DNA of 64,000 nt, taken from assembly GCA_020736575.1 (NCBI GenBank), contig JAGPYM010000012.1, positions 992,001 through 1,056,000 of the forward strand, given 5' to 3'. The notes beneath the pieces were generated by a model that saw only the letters and a program-made list of their open reading frames with translations, had not been told where the DNA came from and searched no databases. Position numbers and translations under genes: made by a program. Each line of letters begins with the position of its first letter. Position 1 is the first letter of the stretch. Source of the stretch: Thelonectria olida (lineage: Eukaryota > Ascomycota > Sordariomycetes > Hypocreales > Nectriaceae). Below are positions 1 through 11,987 of this stretch, piece after piece.

Positions 1-3000
1 CTCCCAAGAGAGGCCCTGCTGGTGCCCTGGCCCTGGAGCCACCCGCATTGGCCATCCTTCTCCTCCACGACCAGCCACCCTTGCCCATCAAAAAACTCTC
101 TTTCTGCCCCAGGAGCAGGCTTTGGAATCGACCACATTGCAGCTCGTTTGACTCTCCTCTGTCAATGTTAGCGGCAATCTATCCGTCCAAGCCGGGGACG
201 CTCTCTAACTCGGAGGGAACAAGCTCGGTCCAAACCAACGGAGAACCTCACCGTCTTGGGCATAGCAAACCATCTTTCGGCCAACGAACCGCGAATGGTA
301 CTGGGACAGGAACCCCCCGGGCGCCGCCTTGTCTCACAAACGACGAGGGTGCCGAGCCTTCAATTCCCACAGCCGGCAACAACGACATGACGATCGCCTG
401 TGCAGGGCCCTCGAACAAGTAATTTGGCGACATCCCGAGCACCTGGATGGGCCTGGTCTTTTGATTGTACGTAGTATCCGCCACAAGAAATGGCCCAACT
501 GAACAACGGCCGAGCGACGCTTTGCGCCCATAGACCAGGCTCGAGGCTCCAGCCTTCTCGTCCCAACCTCGAAATGAGTGCCGTTGCGGGGAGAGACGAA
601 CCAAGGCTGTGGATATTGTCTTGCATACCGCCGATGATCAGTCACTTATCGCCGCCGGGGGGGAGGGAGGTGGTTGGGTCGTGTCCCAGGACCATGGTTA
701 CGACTGCTTCGCTTCTGCTTTCGTACTCCCATGACGACGGCGAGGCCGTAATCCAGGGCCGTCGTTGAAGATTGAGAACCCACCATCGCGAGACATGGCA
801 AATCTCCCCAAGACTCACCGGAAGGGCTCGAGATGAAGCTTCACACTCGACACTCCTCCTGTATTTCGTTTACCTACCAAGGAACCAAGTGACAAATACT
901 CGTTCGGATCGAGACTTGTCCGGCTTCGGCATGGGGCTCGTGAGAAAGCACAAGCCTCCTGTTCTTGACGAAACTGGAGTTTAGCATGGCGCAAGTGATG
1001 CCGGAGGACGCTTTTGACACTGGACTAGTCAGCCTCAGAATTTTCGGGTCGGACGTTCAACGATGGACAAAGATCCCGTCCCTTGGCTCAAGTTGCGGTC
1101 CATGCACTGGAGAGCAGTGCCGGCACGGCACAAAACGGCTTCTTATCCACGTGGGGGGGATAACTTGTTCGACACAGGACGAGACTCTTGTGCTGTGCTT
1201 TGACCTCGGGGGCCCGGACAACAAAGAGTGAACCAGCCATGTGAGTTAGTCACCTCTTTGGCCCAAGGGGGCTCGGGAGAGGGACGTGATACCACATGAT
1301 GATATCAAATCAAGGGGGGCGGACGCCAATGCTACCGGGCTGCCGATCAACTTGTAAGCATTTAGCAGGTGGATTGTCCCAGGCCAGGTGATTTTTTTGA
1401 CAGCGCGGCGCCCGATTGACGAGCTTTCCTGCTGCCTAGGACCATGGTTGTAATGCTAATGCCACAGCTAATGCTGGCCGACCGTTCCTAGGGCGGTAGG
1501 ACGGTGGTCTGGGGAACCCAGGGCTATAATAATGGCGTGATATATATCTTGATATGGGCAGATGTGCTCGAGGTGTAGGCGCGAGTGGTGGGAGGATGTG
1601 GGTGTTGGAGATGATGATGGACGCGGAAGATGTCGAGTAGGGTTGATTTGAGTGCGTGATCGGACTTGTAATTGATGACTTGTGTGTGGAAGTGAATTGG
1701 CATGTCGTAGTGGAAACTTGTCGGGGTGGGCGCTGCACATGTTTGAGCTTGAAGCCCGCGTTTCGTCTTTCAGTAAGACTTGAGCTGAGAGCAACTCATG
1801 TTGTTTCCTCTAGGGTATCTAGCTAGTTGATGGGTGAGTAGAGTTGGTTGTTAACGGGAACGTGTAACAACCCATGTCGATTGTTGTTTGCTTTGGAGTC
1901 CTTGATGTCGTTAACTCGACACTCTCTCAGATATCAACACTCGTAGAAACAACCCGAACGGAGCCTGTAAATACCGAATCACGATACTTCAAGTGCTCCA
2001 TATGTACACAGGTGTTGCTTCTAGTGACGTTTTGGTCTACATACTCGGCTCGCATCAGCAAGTCTTGCGTGGGTTGTGTTGTTGGCGGGTTCACAACCGC
2101 CTTCGCATGCGATACTCCTAGGCCATATCGTAGCAGTTCCCGCGGGGACATATAGCTAAATGGCAGCTTGGTTTCCTATGCTTTCTGAGATGTATTCGTA
2201 TCTTATTCAGTGGTGGTTGCTTGTTTCTGTCGAGTTGCTGCCACCTGCAGCCGGGTTATCCAAGATGCATACCTCATGTCAAGCACCACTGGGTGATAAC
2301 CAGTCACTTGCAATGAATTGGTGATAATCAGACAGTCTACAAGTCCAGACTCGATCTTGAATTCGGGTCAGGTCATCATTTTCCATCTTGGACGCAGAAG
2401 TCAGAGGTCGAATGGCGCTTCCCCGATGAACTTGCTGTCTGGTGTAGGGTAGGTCACCGCCCTCGACTGACTGTGAATATTGTTGACGGGTCTTACTTCT
2501 TAGATGAGTGTTGTGTTGAACTAATTTTATTGTCTCGGGAAATAATGTCTTATGCCTGGCTCATGATATCATGTTGGGCGTGAGTACAGTCTGGTTGCTG
2601 CGTTGAGAATTGAGTTCGTGCTTGAGTCCATGAGGCTATACATTTTACGGTCGAGGTTGATCCAGTTAACAACTTGAAGATAAGATATCCATGAGCAACG
2701 AATTGGAAAATAAGCCCACCCTTCCATGTATCTCATCCGTTACCACTATGAAAGTGGTGTTACTGGAGCTTTCTGCTTCACTGTACTGCTGGTTGCGTTG
2801 ACTTTGAGCCGTCATGGCCGAGACATGGCTGAGTGTAGACCCAATCCTTGACGACGCGGACTCATGGGCTCAGACATAGCTATAAATCACGGCGATGAGA
2901 AAGCATGCTCAAGACAAAGGTGTGATGCATGAAGTAAAAAACTATCGTGTGCGGAATTGGTAGCTTAGATTGAGATGTAAGTTTCCATGATGCAAGCAGC

Positions 3001-3387
3001 GTATCAAGGCCCTTCGTTATTCATTTATGACTTGGCTCAGCAGATAAGATTTCGATTAGCTTTTGACAGTCGTGTTGAAGGACAAAGAGGTGAGCTTGAA
3101 AAGAGAAGAACGGGACTCTTGTAGGTCTCAATAAGGTGTCAATAGGATCAAGGTATCCGGAGAGGACGCACTCCAAAGAGCCTCATACAGTGCGCACGTG
3201 ATCATGACACCGTTTTTGCTCAAACTTTAACAGCACACGACAGCTGTACCGTGCGCAGTGCCCCCGCACTCCCACTGTGTCAGCCCCTCGACGCGAGTCC
3301 CATTTCCCATATCGCGAATGCGCTGGCAGCTCCAAAGAAACGAGACCTCGAGAGTCGAGACTGTCGCAAAGAGAATCCGGCTTCTCC
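1..3387. other. No supportable gene (left end of window)
   Basis: Short open frames occur on both strands here, none longer than about 125 codons. None shows a recognisable domain, intron structure or consistent codon bias. The stretch from about 2200 to 3200 is more AT-rich than the neighbouring coding DNA and has frequent stops. Two similar GGTGATAA-type segments lie near 2292 and 2321. I see nothing else to annotate. Confidence 0.6.
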
Positions 3388-5613
3388 ATGGAGGCATCAC
3401 CGCTCACCCGCCAACTTCCGCCGGAGGTCTTTACCCCCAAGATTATTCAGCTTTACGATTTTCTTTTCAAGGTTCGCTTCCTGTTCCTACGCCGTCCGAG
3501 GAGCCCCCTTTCGCTAATGTACATGTTTCAAGGTATTATTCTTTCCCAAACGCTACCGCCCGCGATGCGAACTCGGCTGATCGACTCTTGCCCGGAACTA
3601 GGACGATGACGAATACGAAAAGACGGACGGCTTCTGGGCCGAATTCTTCCTCCTGCGACCCGACAGAGCGGTTCTACGGACCATCTTGAGCCAGCTGAGC
3701 CCGACCGATGTGTTACTCCTCGAGCACCGAACCCGAGAGCTATTCGCGAGATCGGTGGCAACCGTCAGGACCGGACAGGGCGTCGCGCCATTGCATGCGC
3801 TGGAAGTCAGTACTCCCCCGGCGCAAACCCCTCGTCATGGCCCATCCATGCTGACAACGTCAAGACCCTGAGCGTCTTCCTGTCCTGTCTTCTCTCTAAG
3901 CGATACCCCCACCCGAGCTCCGATATTATGGTTGTTCTCGCTGGACTCGACCACATCGACGCCGTCTTTACCGAGTTCGTTAGCGCCCTCGAGAGCATCA
4001 TTCGCAATGGCAAAAGCTGTGAGAAGCCAGCACGCGACCAGGTTGAGGACGATGCTGACGATGCTGGTAGTGGAAATCCGGTACAAGGCCGTGGAAGTGC
4101 TCCTAGCCGTGACTGCCGGAGCATACCAGACGACTCTCTTGACCTATCTGATCCAAAGAGATCTTTTCCCATCAGTCATGAAGGTGCGAGTGCTCCCACT
4201 CTAGCTTGCGGCCTAGGCTTACAGCATACAGTTGATCCAAGACTCCGACTCCCCATCCCGCGTCCTCGAGCCCTTTACCCTCCTGGGTCTCCTCGCCAAC
4301 TACAACAAGTTTGAATTCCAGAACCCTTACCAGCTCCGCTTGAACGACTTTGTCAACGAAAAGGCGATCCAAAAGGTTGTGCGGTGTATAGGAAACACCT
4401 GCCAATCGTTGCGATCGCGGTATATCAAGATCCAGGACGATCTACCCGAGGGCTGGACCTTCGCAGGCACATTGAACATGATTGGTCTGGGTGCGATTGC
4501 GCCTGGCCCTAAGTCACCCAAAAAGCCCGTCTATGATGTCGAGACGGCCAAGAAGCTATTCACCCAGCTGTATGTCCGCCTCCTCGTTTCTCAAGCTTGA
4601 TTATGGTTCTTCTGACTCGAAATAGACCAGAGGAACAAGCCGCTGTTCTGTTGGCAGCGTATGACTTCACGCATGCCAACAAGCTCTTCTGCTTCAACTT
4701 GGTGACGATGGCACCCGAACAGGGCGCGGAGCAGCCCATCGCCAGCTACTTGTCTCTGACTTCCTACCTCCTCCAACACGCCTACTTATCTCCTCGAGCG
4801 ACTTACTATGCTAATCTCAACTTGATGGTATTTCGCCTTCTCATCGAGGACCCTGCTATCTGCAAGCGCATCTGCAGCGAGGACTCCAAGGCGGCGGTGC
4901 GGTTATGTCGACAACGCCAACCTTTCCTGCCCCTTGTGAAGGGCGAGCGAGTCCTTGCCATTTCCGTTCTGGACACTATGATTGATGCCATCAACCACAA
5001 TCTTCGGAAGCGTCTCGACGTCAGCCTCTATACTCTTTGCTTCGGCATCATGCTGCGCATCATCTCGTACCTCTCCCGCACGCGCACCCGCCTCGAGTAC
5101 CACTGGTCCGAGTTCTTCCGGTCGCTTCTCTCCATCATTCGATTTCTTGCGCAATATACCAATGATCTCAAGGATTTACCGCATATCGATACCCTTCTTG
5201 ACCACGTCGTCAACCTAATTGCCCTTTCCTTGTCAGCTGGCGAGGCTTTCCTACCCAGCCCGGCAGCTTACGACGACCTCTTCTACAAAGTGGTGGAGTC
5301 AGGAGAGGTCCTCACCAAGTTTAAGGAGAACTACCGCCTCATTAACCGCGGCAGCAACTCCATCGACACGCTCATCAACGTCAGCGCCCACTACAAGCAG
5401 CTGCTCGCCGAGTCTGGAGGGAAGAAGAAGTCCAGCAACTTGACGACGCAGCAAGTCACCGAGGTGATTCGTCAAGGATATGAGACGCTGAGTATACAGG
5501 CCAAGGAGGGGCTGGACACGTGGGAGCGATACCGCGAGGCGGACGAGAGGACTCTGTTGAAAAAGATGGCCAGGGCGGCCGTGGGAGACGTACTTGTGAT
5601 GCTTGAGCGATAG
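3388..5613 (+). CDS. ARMH3 / DUF1741 armadillo-like helical protein
   Basis: Six exons give a 626-residue protein: 3388-3471, 3602-3805, 3865-4018, 4071-4183, 4232-4569 and 4626-5613. All junctions keep the frame. The start is the first in-frame ATG and begins MEASPLTRQLPPEVFTPK. The sequence matches the ARMH3 (human C10orf76, formerly UPF0588) family: an N-terminal FWAEFFLLRPDR block, a middle LLGLLANYNKFEFQNPYQ block, and a long C-terminal all-helical DUF1741 region in the last exon. The animal protein is a soluble armadillo-like factor at the Golgi that works with PI4-kinase beta; a similar role here is inferred from family only. Donors are mostly normal (GTCAGT, GTGAGA, GTGCGA, GTATGT), but intron 1 starts GTTCGC, which is weak. 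If intron 1 were retained, the frame would stop at about 3609. Length is close to that of other fungal members. Confidence 0.88.
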
Positions 5614-5824
5614 ATTGAATACCAAAAAGCTTGTTCCTGGATTACGCGAAAAATTTGTTGTCATGGGCTGGTGAGGTCTTGGATTCCTAAAAGCTGCATT
5701 GGAACTTTGGAAGATGCCCCGCATAGCATGCGAAGAATAAATAGAGGGTTCCTCCTCTGACTTTGACAGAGGCTAATTAGTTGACTCGTCTATATTGACA
5801 AAACTAAAGAGCCCTGAGAGCGAA

Positions 5825-7063
5825 ATGACGTCAAATTCAGAGGCGGAGATGCCACATCTGGATCAAGGTAGACAACCACTACGAGGCCACTCAATAACCC
5901 GTCCTTTGATGGCTAATTCATGGATGGGTGCGTCTAGACAACTATGAGATCTCGCGTCAAATAGGTCGGTAAGATATATACCATGTGAGACGGTAGAGAC
6001 TGATGGCTGTGGCTTCTAGGAAAGGGCAAGTACGCGCTGGTCTTTGAGGCGATGGATGTGCTTCACCGTCGACAATGCGCCCTCAAGGTGTTTAAGCCGG
6101 AAAAGAAACAGAAGAGAATCGAGCGCGAGGTCCAAATATTGAAGCATCTCGCAGGTGGTCCCAACATTATTTCGCTCTTTGATGTGGTGGAAGAAGTCGA
6201 GGTTTTTACTTCCCTGCGAGTAGTACGTGCTGGGGCTTATATGATGGATAGGGTATTAAGAAGGGACTCGCATTGGAGCTTGTCGACCACACCGACTTTC
6301 GCACCCTGTTCCCGCGGTTTGGGGATGATGATATTCGGTATTACATGCGCGAGCTCCTCAAAGCGTTGCAGTTTTGCCATGGGCAGGGAGTCATGCATCG
6401 AGACGTGCGGCCGCACAACGTCGTCATCGACCACCAAGCCAAGAAGGTAAAAGCTGCTGATAATGAGGCTCACGGCATTTGAAACTGACTGCTTTTGCGG
6501 CAGCTACGGCTCATAGGCTGGGGCTCGGCGGCGTTCTACACGCCGGGCACAGAATACAGCGTTCGCATTTCTCTTTGGAAAGCGCCGGAGCTGCTCCTCG
6601 ACTACCAGGCGTACGACTGCAGCCTTGACATGTGGGCGTTCGGGGCCATGTTTGCGTCCATGATCTTTCGCAAAGAGCCCTTCTTCCACGGGACCAGCCG
6701 GTCGGACCAGCTGGTCAAGATCTCGCGCGTCTTGGGCACGGAGAAGCTGTTTGAGTATGTTGAAAAGTACGGCATTGAGTTGGACAGGGAGGATGCGCAG
6801 GCGCTGGAGCATGTCCCGCGGCGGGAGTGGACGAGCTTTGTTAGGGAGGAGAATGTGAGGACTGCGAATGCGGAGGCTGTGGACTTTCTGGATAGGGTGG
6901 TGAGGTTTGATCACCAGGTTGGTTGTGTTTGGGTCTCGTGTTGATTGGTGTGGGTGCTAATGATGGTGTTTAGGATCGTTTGACGGCGGACGAAGCATTG
7001 AATCATCCTTACTTTTGTGTGCGTGAGGTGGTTGAGGGGAGTGAGGAGATGATAAATGAATGA
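5825..7063 (+). CDS. Casein kinase 2 alpha-like predicted pseudokinase
   Basis: Proposed exons: 5825-5867, 5938-5964, 6020-6201, 6252-6446, 6504-6917 and 6974-7063, giving about 316 residues. The protein follows CK2 alpha closely from the glycine loop ([11 protein letters not shown], residues 24-34) through [10 protein letters not shown] (Lys46), EREVQIL (Glu60), [32 protein letters not shown], and a final [14 protein letters not shown]. Key changes: the catalytic loop reads HRDVRPHN, so the Lys after HRDx is Arg137; the metal-binding DWG reads GWG (Gly154); and the activation/P+1 segment is about two residues short, losing one of the basic residues that read acidic substrates. The long CK2 N-terminus is also missing. 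Asp135 and Asn140 remain. I infer little or no phosphotransfer and a possible scaffold role or relaxed selection. The end of exon 3 is uncertain: GTTTTT at 6202 or GTCGAG at 6196 could be the donor. The other introns are clear. Confidence 0.82.
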
Positions 7064-7541
7064 GTACAGAGGGATTGGGATTAGGAAAGAGGTTGGGAGG
7101 CATCCTCGGAGTCGTCGGTCAGGTAGAGAGGAGGCTTTCTAAGTACTGCTCCGACTTGTAGCTTGGAGCTGGAGACAGTACCGGTGAGAGATTCAGCAGG
7201 ACCTCCCTTCTGGGACTCTAGGACGGAGGAGGTGGGGGTACCGGATTGAAGTTACCTAGGGCAGGTAGGAGGAAAGTACTATCCCAATCAAGACGCCCAT
7301 CTTTTAAGAAAAGGGAAAGGGCACCCTCCGAGTTGCTCACTTCGCTGTTTGTGCCGCTGCCAGATCTCACCGCGTTTCCGTCGGGGTTCACGGAAGGGGG
7401 GTTGAGGTCTTCACTTGAAGCTATTCACACCGTTCACAACAGCCACGATAACAAATCTCACGACAGCCAGGTCTCGCAACCGTTCTTGGAAGCAGGCTCA
7501 TGGCTCACCTTATGGAACCTGCTGACATAAGCAATCGGTCC
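7064..7541. other. Intergenic, no gene seen
   Basis: This lies between the CK2-like gene and the tRNA. It presumably holds the kinase 3' end and the upstream flank of the tRNA. No open frame with family resemblance and no structured RNA was found. Confidence 0.5.
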
Positions 7542-7640
7542 GCTTTCGTAGCTCAGTTGGTTAGAGCTTCGTACTAATACTTGCCTCTACGGCTAGCATT
7601 GGTGATGCGAAGGTCGCAAGTTCAAGCCTTGTCGGAAGCA
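7542..7640 (+). tRNA. tRNA-Ile (anticodon AAU) with 25-nt intron
   Basis: A complete cloverleaf can be drawn by hand. Acceptor strands GCTTTCG (7542-7548) and CGGAAGC (7633-7639) pair with one G-U; discriminator A7640. The D arm is GCTC/GAGC. The anticodon stem is TCGTA/TGCGA, with loop CTAATA + A and anticodon AAT at 7576-7578. The variable loop is AGGTC and the T arm is GCAAG-TTCAAGC-CTTGT. The intron runs 7580-7604, directly after position 37, the normal place for eukaryotic nuclear tRNA introns. Downstream T runs (TTTT near 7645, a longer run near 7668) are suitable Pol III stops. The mature form would carry A34, expected to become inosine. Confidence 0.93.
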
Positions 7641-8806
7641 AAACTTTTGCCTGTTCTGGTGTCTTCTTTTTTGCCGAATTGTTTGTTGAGTTGGTTCGCT
7701 GACCAGAAGTGAGACCGACGAACGAGGTGGTTGGTCTTTGCGCACGATAACACCACGCCGTACTCCGTGAGGACAGAGACAAACAGCTTCTGGCATTGCT
7801 TTTCAGCCGAGACAAAGAAAAAGAGGACTACGATTCAGATCGCCCTTCACCAACAACTCTTCCCTATCCATCATCACCTAATCGGGCTTATTGTGCGGCC
7901 TCAGCGTCCGCTCCCCGACCAGGGCCAATGGCATTGCGCAAACCTGATCCCCGAAGTCGCCGATCTTGGCAATGGTGAATTGAAGACTGCAACCTGTCAG
8001 ATGCACTATGGAAACGGCCGAAGTCATCGGGGACCACCTCTTGTTCCAACTACTGTGCCTATTCGGCGGCGCCTAACAACGGGCACTAACGAAGAGCCAA
8101 GATCCTTGTCCTCGCCGCAGAGAGCGGTTGGACTGCTTGACTCTTGAGAGACGGTGCTTCAGGGTTGCATCTTGAACCCGTTCAGTCGCTGAGGCTGTGT
8201 TGTGACGGGCTTCGGCCACGATGGTCGGGCATGAGGCTGATTGATGCTTAATGCGACGCTGCTTCATTTCGTCAAGCTGCTATTCTTGCGGTTCCTGGAG
8301 TGAAGTTGAGGTTGCAATCCAAGGGCCAGAAGGGTCTCTTCAATCTCATGAGCACATCATCAGAGCTCAGCCTTTGGCAACCTCCTCCTCCTCCTCCTCC
8401 TCTACCTCTGCCAAGCTATACAGACTCTTCACGTTTCAGCCACTAACTACACAAATTCAAGCTTCTCACTCGGCCGGGCTTCATTTGTGTCCGGCTTCCG
8501 AGTGGAGTCCGGCATCGCCGCCCGGCGATCTGTAGATGCTGCAGGGGTCTTTTCTGCGGCTGGTCAGCGGCATACAAACAAGGCCAACTCGCTTTGAAAA
8601 GAAACAGCCTCTATTTCGGGTCATGATGGAGGCTACCCCTGGTGAGGAAATGCGGCTGTGAAAAGATGGCATAATGAAATTGTAGAGGGGTTTATTATAA
8701 GATATCCGTGGCTCGCACTAAGAACTAACTGCTCAACCAGCTTCACTTACACTTGCACATACCCCGACAGCTAGACACACACTCAACTCACTATAACTGG
8801 CCACAA
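7641..8806. other. Intergenic; promoter side of DHA2 transporter, CCT microsatellite
   Basis: No supportable gene. The only clear element is a (CCT)n tract at 8381-8402. The last few hundred bases before 8807 are the presumed promoter and 5' UTR of the transporter. Confidence 0.5.
8381..8402 (+). repeat. (CCT)n microsatellite
   Basis: About seven CCT units in a row, pyrimidine-rich on the plus strand, about 400 bp upstream of the DHA2 transporter start. Confidence 0.85.
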
Positions 8807-10736
8807 ATGGAGCCAATTCGCAACGCTCCCGCAACGGGCTCCTCTGGAGACAACCCTCGCAGCCTTCGAGAGTATGCGCGCCCAGCATCGACAGGCACAA
8901 CCCTCCGGGGCTACGAGCTCGTCAACGACGACAAGAATGCCTACGACATGACGTGGGACTCGCATCATACAGACCAGGAGCGCCTCATCAACAGGAAACG
9001 CGGTACCGCTGTCCAGGAAGAGTACCCTTCTGGCATCAAGATGGTCTTTATCATTGTCGCCTTGGTTCTCAGCATTTTCCTCTTTGCCCTTGATTTGGTA
9101 CGTCAGACACAGGGACGGGAGAAGAGAGGCTAGCTAATCAGTCACTTAATAGACAATCGTCGCAACGGCAATTCCTAAAATCACACAAGAGTTCAGAGGA
9201 CTCGATAAAGTTGGTTGGTATGGCGCTGCCTTCTTCATGACCATTGGCGGCTTTCAGTCAACGTGTAAGTCCTCTCTCTCTTTCTTCCCTTCGAGATATA
9301 GGTACCTGTAACTAACAATATCTTTTCTGAAGGGGGCAAAATCTACAAATTCTTTCCCCTCAAGTCATCCTTCCTCGTCGCCATTGCCATCTTCGAAATC
9401 GGCTCCGTCCTCTGCGGCGCCGCCCCCAACGCCGCAGTCCTCATTGCCGGCCGCGCCATCGCCGGCGTCGGTGCCGCGGGCCTCTCTGCCGGAGCCTACA
9501 CCATCGTGGCCTTTTCCGCGCCGCCCAAGAAGCGGCCTGTGTTGACGGGAGTCATCGGGGCTTCGTACGGCTTCGCGAGCGTCATCGGGCCGCTGCTCGG
9601 AGGCGCCTTTACCGATCGCGTCTCGTGGCGCTGGTGCTTCTATATCAACCTGCCCATTGGCGCTGTTTCTGCCCTGATCATCCTGTTCTTCTTTAAGACG
9701 CCTCGACATGCTGTGCCCGAGACGGCTACGCTGGTGGAGAAGCTGCTTCACATGGATCCTTTGGGCATTATTCTCGTCATGGGAGCGACCATCTGCTATA
9801 TCCTGGGCGTCCAGTACGGCGGCCAGAGCCACGCTTGGAACTCGCCCGTTGTCATCGGCCTGTTTGGTGCCTGCGGAGGCATCATTCTTCTCTGGATTGT
9901 CCTGCAATACTTCCAGGGCGACTGGTCCATGATCGAGAGTCGTCTGATGAGGGACCGCACTATTGCTGTTATGAGCGCCTACGCCTTCTTCCTGGGCGGT
10001 TCGTTCTTTCTCGTCATTTACTACATCCCCATCTACTTCCAGTCTGTGCACGGCGTTAGCCCGACCCTGAGCGGCGTGCGCAACTTGCCCTTTATTATTA
10101 CTGCGACTGTCGCTACTGTCATTAGTGGTGGACTGATCTCGCTCACGGGCTGGTATCAGCCGTTGCTCATCCTTGGTGCAGCCTTGTCGACTGCTGGTGG
10201 TGCTGTCTTGTATCTACTTGATGCGCATTCGCCCAAGGCCAAGTGGATTGGATTCCAGATCTTGGCCGGCGCTGGCTGGGGCACTGCCTTCCAGGTGCCT
10301 ATGATTGCCGTGCAAGGGAGTGTGTCGTCCAAGGACATGTCTTCAGCCACGGGCATTCTTCTGTGTAAGTTAACTATGGGCCATCGACAAGATTTTTGAT
10401 GAAACAACCAAGCTAACAGCCGTGATAGTTTTCCAGGGGCTCGGCAGTGCATTCCTCGTCTCGGGTGGCCAGGGAGCCTTTATCAACCGGATGGTGCATT
10501 ACGTGCTGGACACGTTCCCCAGGATCAACAAGCGGATGCTCCTCCACAGCGGCGCCACTGAAATCCGTCGGTTCTTCCCCGCGCACAAGGAGATTGTGAT
10601 TGAGGGTTACATGGAGGGCTTGCAGGTCGTCTTCCTCATGGCTGCTGGTGCCGCCGGTCTTGCGACGCTTATCAGTCTTCTCACGAGGTGGAAGAAGCTG
10701 AAGCAGCAGGAGGGCGTGACTGTCGTTGTTGCTTGA
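8807..10736 (+). CDS. MFS multidrug efflux transporter, DHA2 (14-TMS) type
   Basis: Four exons (8807-9097, 9153-9264, 9333-10364, 10429-10736) encode 580 residues. Donors GTACGT, GTAAGT and GTAAGT are canonical and all phases fit. The start is the ATG beginning MEPIRNAP. A cytosolic N-terminus of about 78 residues precedes TM1 ([17 protein letters not shown]). Next come the DHA2 signature [11 protein letters not shown] after TM1, [11 protein letters not shown] (motif A-like, about 135-145), [12 protein letters not shown] (motif B, about 172) and [19 protein letters not shown] (motif C of drug:H+ antiporters, about 207-225). The closest known kinds are the fungal efflux pumps of the GliA/AflT/TRI12 group, which export toxins or xenobiotics using the proton gradient at the plasma membrane. 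No biosynthetic genes lie beside it, so a general detoxification role is as likely as export of its own metabolite. The substrate is not predictable. Confidence 0.93.
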
Positions 10737-11987
10737 GTGATTGAGTGGTGGAACTGGGAACATATTTTTAAGTCAATATTGTTGAAGACTGACAAGGAAG
10801 GGAAGGGAAGGGCTGGGTCGTTAACAGGATGTAGACTGCGATGGCGTTTGGGATTTTGTACTTGTTGTACCATGAGCAATAGAGCAGCCAATGTTATTAT
10901 TTGTTTTAACATACGTCTCAAAATATGAGAGTTGAAATTCTGGGAGTTGCCTACATGTACGGAAACCGTTGTCTGAAGAATGGACTCTCAACGCGACAAT
11001 GGTAGTGCTCCTCCGCAGCACCTAGTGGTATGCTGATCCATCTGTCGCAATAGTGATTTCATTGTTCGACCAGCTCCTCCGGGGGTTTGTCTTTTCCCCC
11101 AACTGAGAAGGCGACAAAATGATGTCCCGAGCATCCGTTGCGTACGCGGGCTTCAGTGATGGTGATCTCAGTGGTTTCGTCCTTTGAGGAGATCAGAGTG
11201 AACCGTGTTTCCCCTTCCCCCTTGACCTGAAGTGTGCTTTTCTGGTCGACAATGGCAAATCATAATTCTAGCCTGGCATAATTGGGTCTTCCTCCGTGAC
11301 TGGGTTTGTATAGTGTCGATTTGGACTGGGTTTAGTTCCTAAGGCATCGAGAGTATCCGTTGCGATCCCTGTTTATGTTGGCAACAGAGACTTGCATGTA
11401 CCAAGATCAATATATTAGATCGTGTCATCTGATACCGCGCCGCGTGCTGGGCCAAGTTGCGGCGGTCGACCCTCGACTCCTAAGAGGTACCAGCTGGGTT
11501 GGGTTGTGACATCCGCGACGTTGCCTTGAGATATGATGGCGGAATAACCGATAGGTAGTTATCCGTATGCAACGTCGACGTGCCTTATCCAATGCACCAA
11601 AAATAAAGCGATAATGCAACGATCTCATCTTCATTCCAGGCAACACGAGCTGACCGGCGAGGAGTCACCAGGCTGAGATTTGTGCAAGTGGGGTCACCGA
11701 GAGCCATCAATCATCCGACAACAACACGATTCTTAATTAGTCAAGGTACCTAAACCAACACAATATCTACAAACTACTTCGTCATGGCTGTGAATTTCAA
11801 GACCGAATGAAATGGCAGGAACGTCTCTTCTTCACTTACCCCGCCCTGTTGCCTAAATACCTTGTCTCTGAAGTGAGGTCACTCAACGTGACAACTATAA
11901 CTCACATGTTTGCGTACAAACACGGCAGCAAACCAACTTCATTCATCATCATCAAATGGCACAAGTGAGACAAACAATTCAATCGAA
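10737..11987. other. Intergenic, no gene seen
   Basis: This 1.25-kb stretch holds the transporter 3' UTR and the upstream region of the next plus-strand gene. No open frame with recognisable content was found. Confidence 0.5.

Noticed and set aside
7561..7815. Minus-strand frame of 84 codons overlapping the tRNA
   Set aside because: Its end is the reverse translation of the tRNA-Ile T arm and anticodon region, a common false gene; no independent support.
9365..10051. 228-codon minus-strand frame
   Set aside because: Antisense to the DHA2 transporter; open only because of GC-rich third positions; low-complexity protein.
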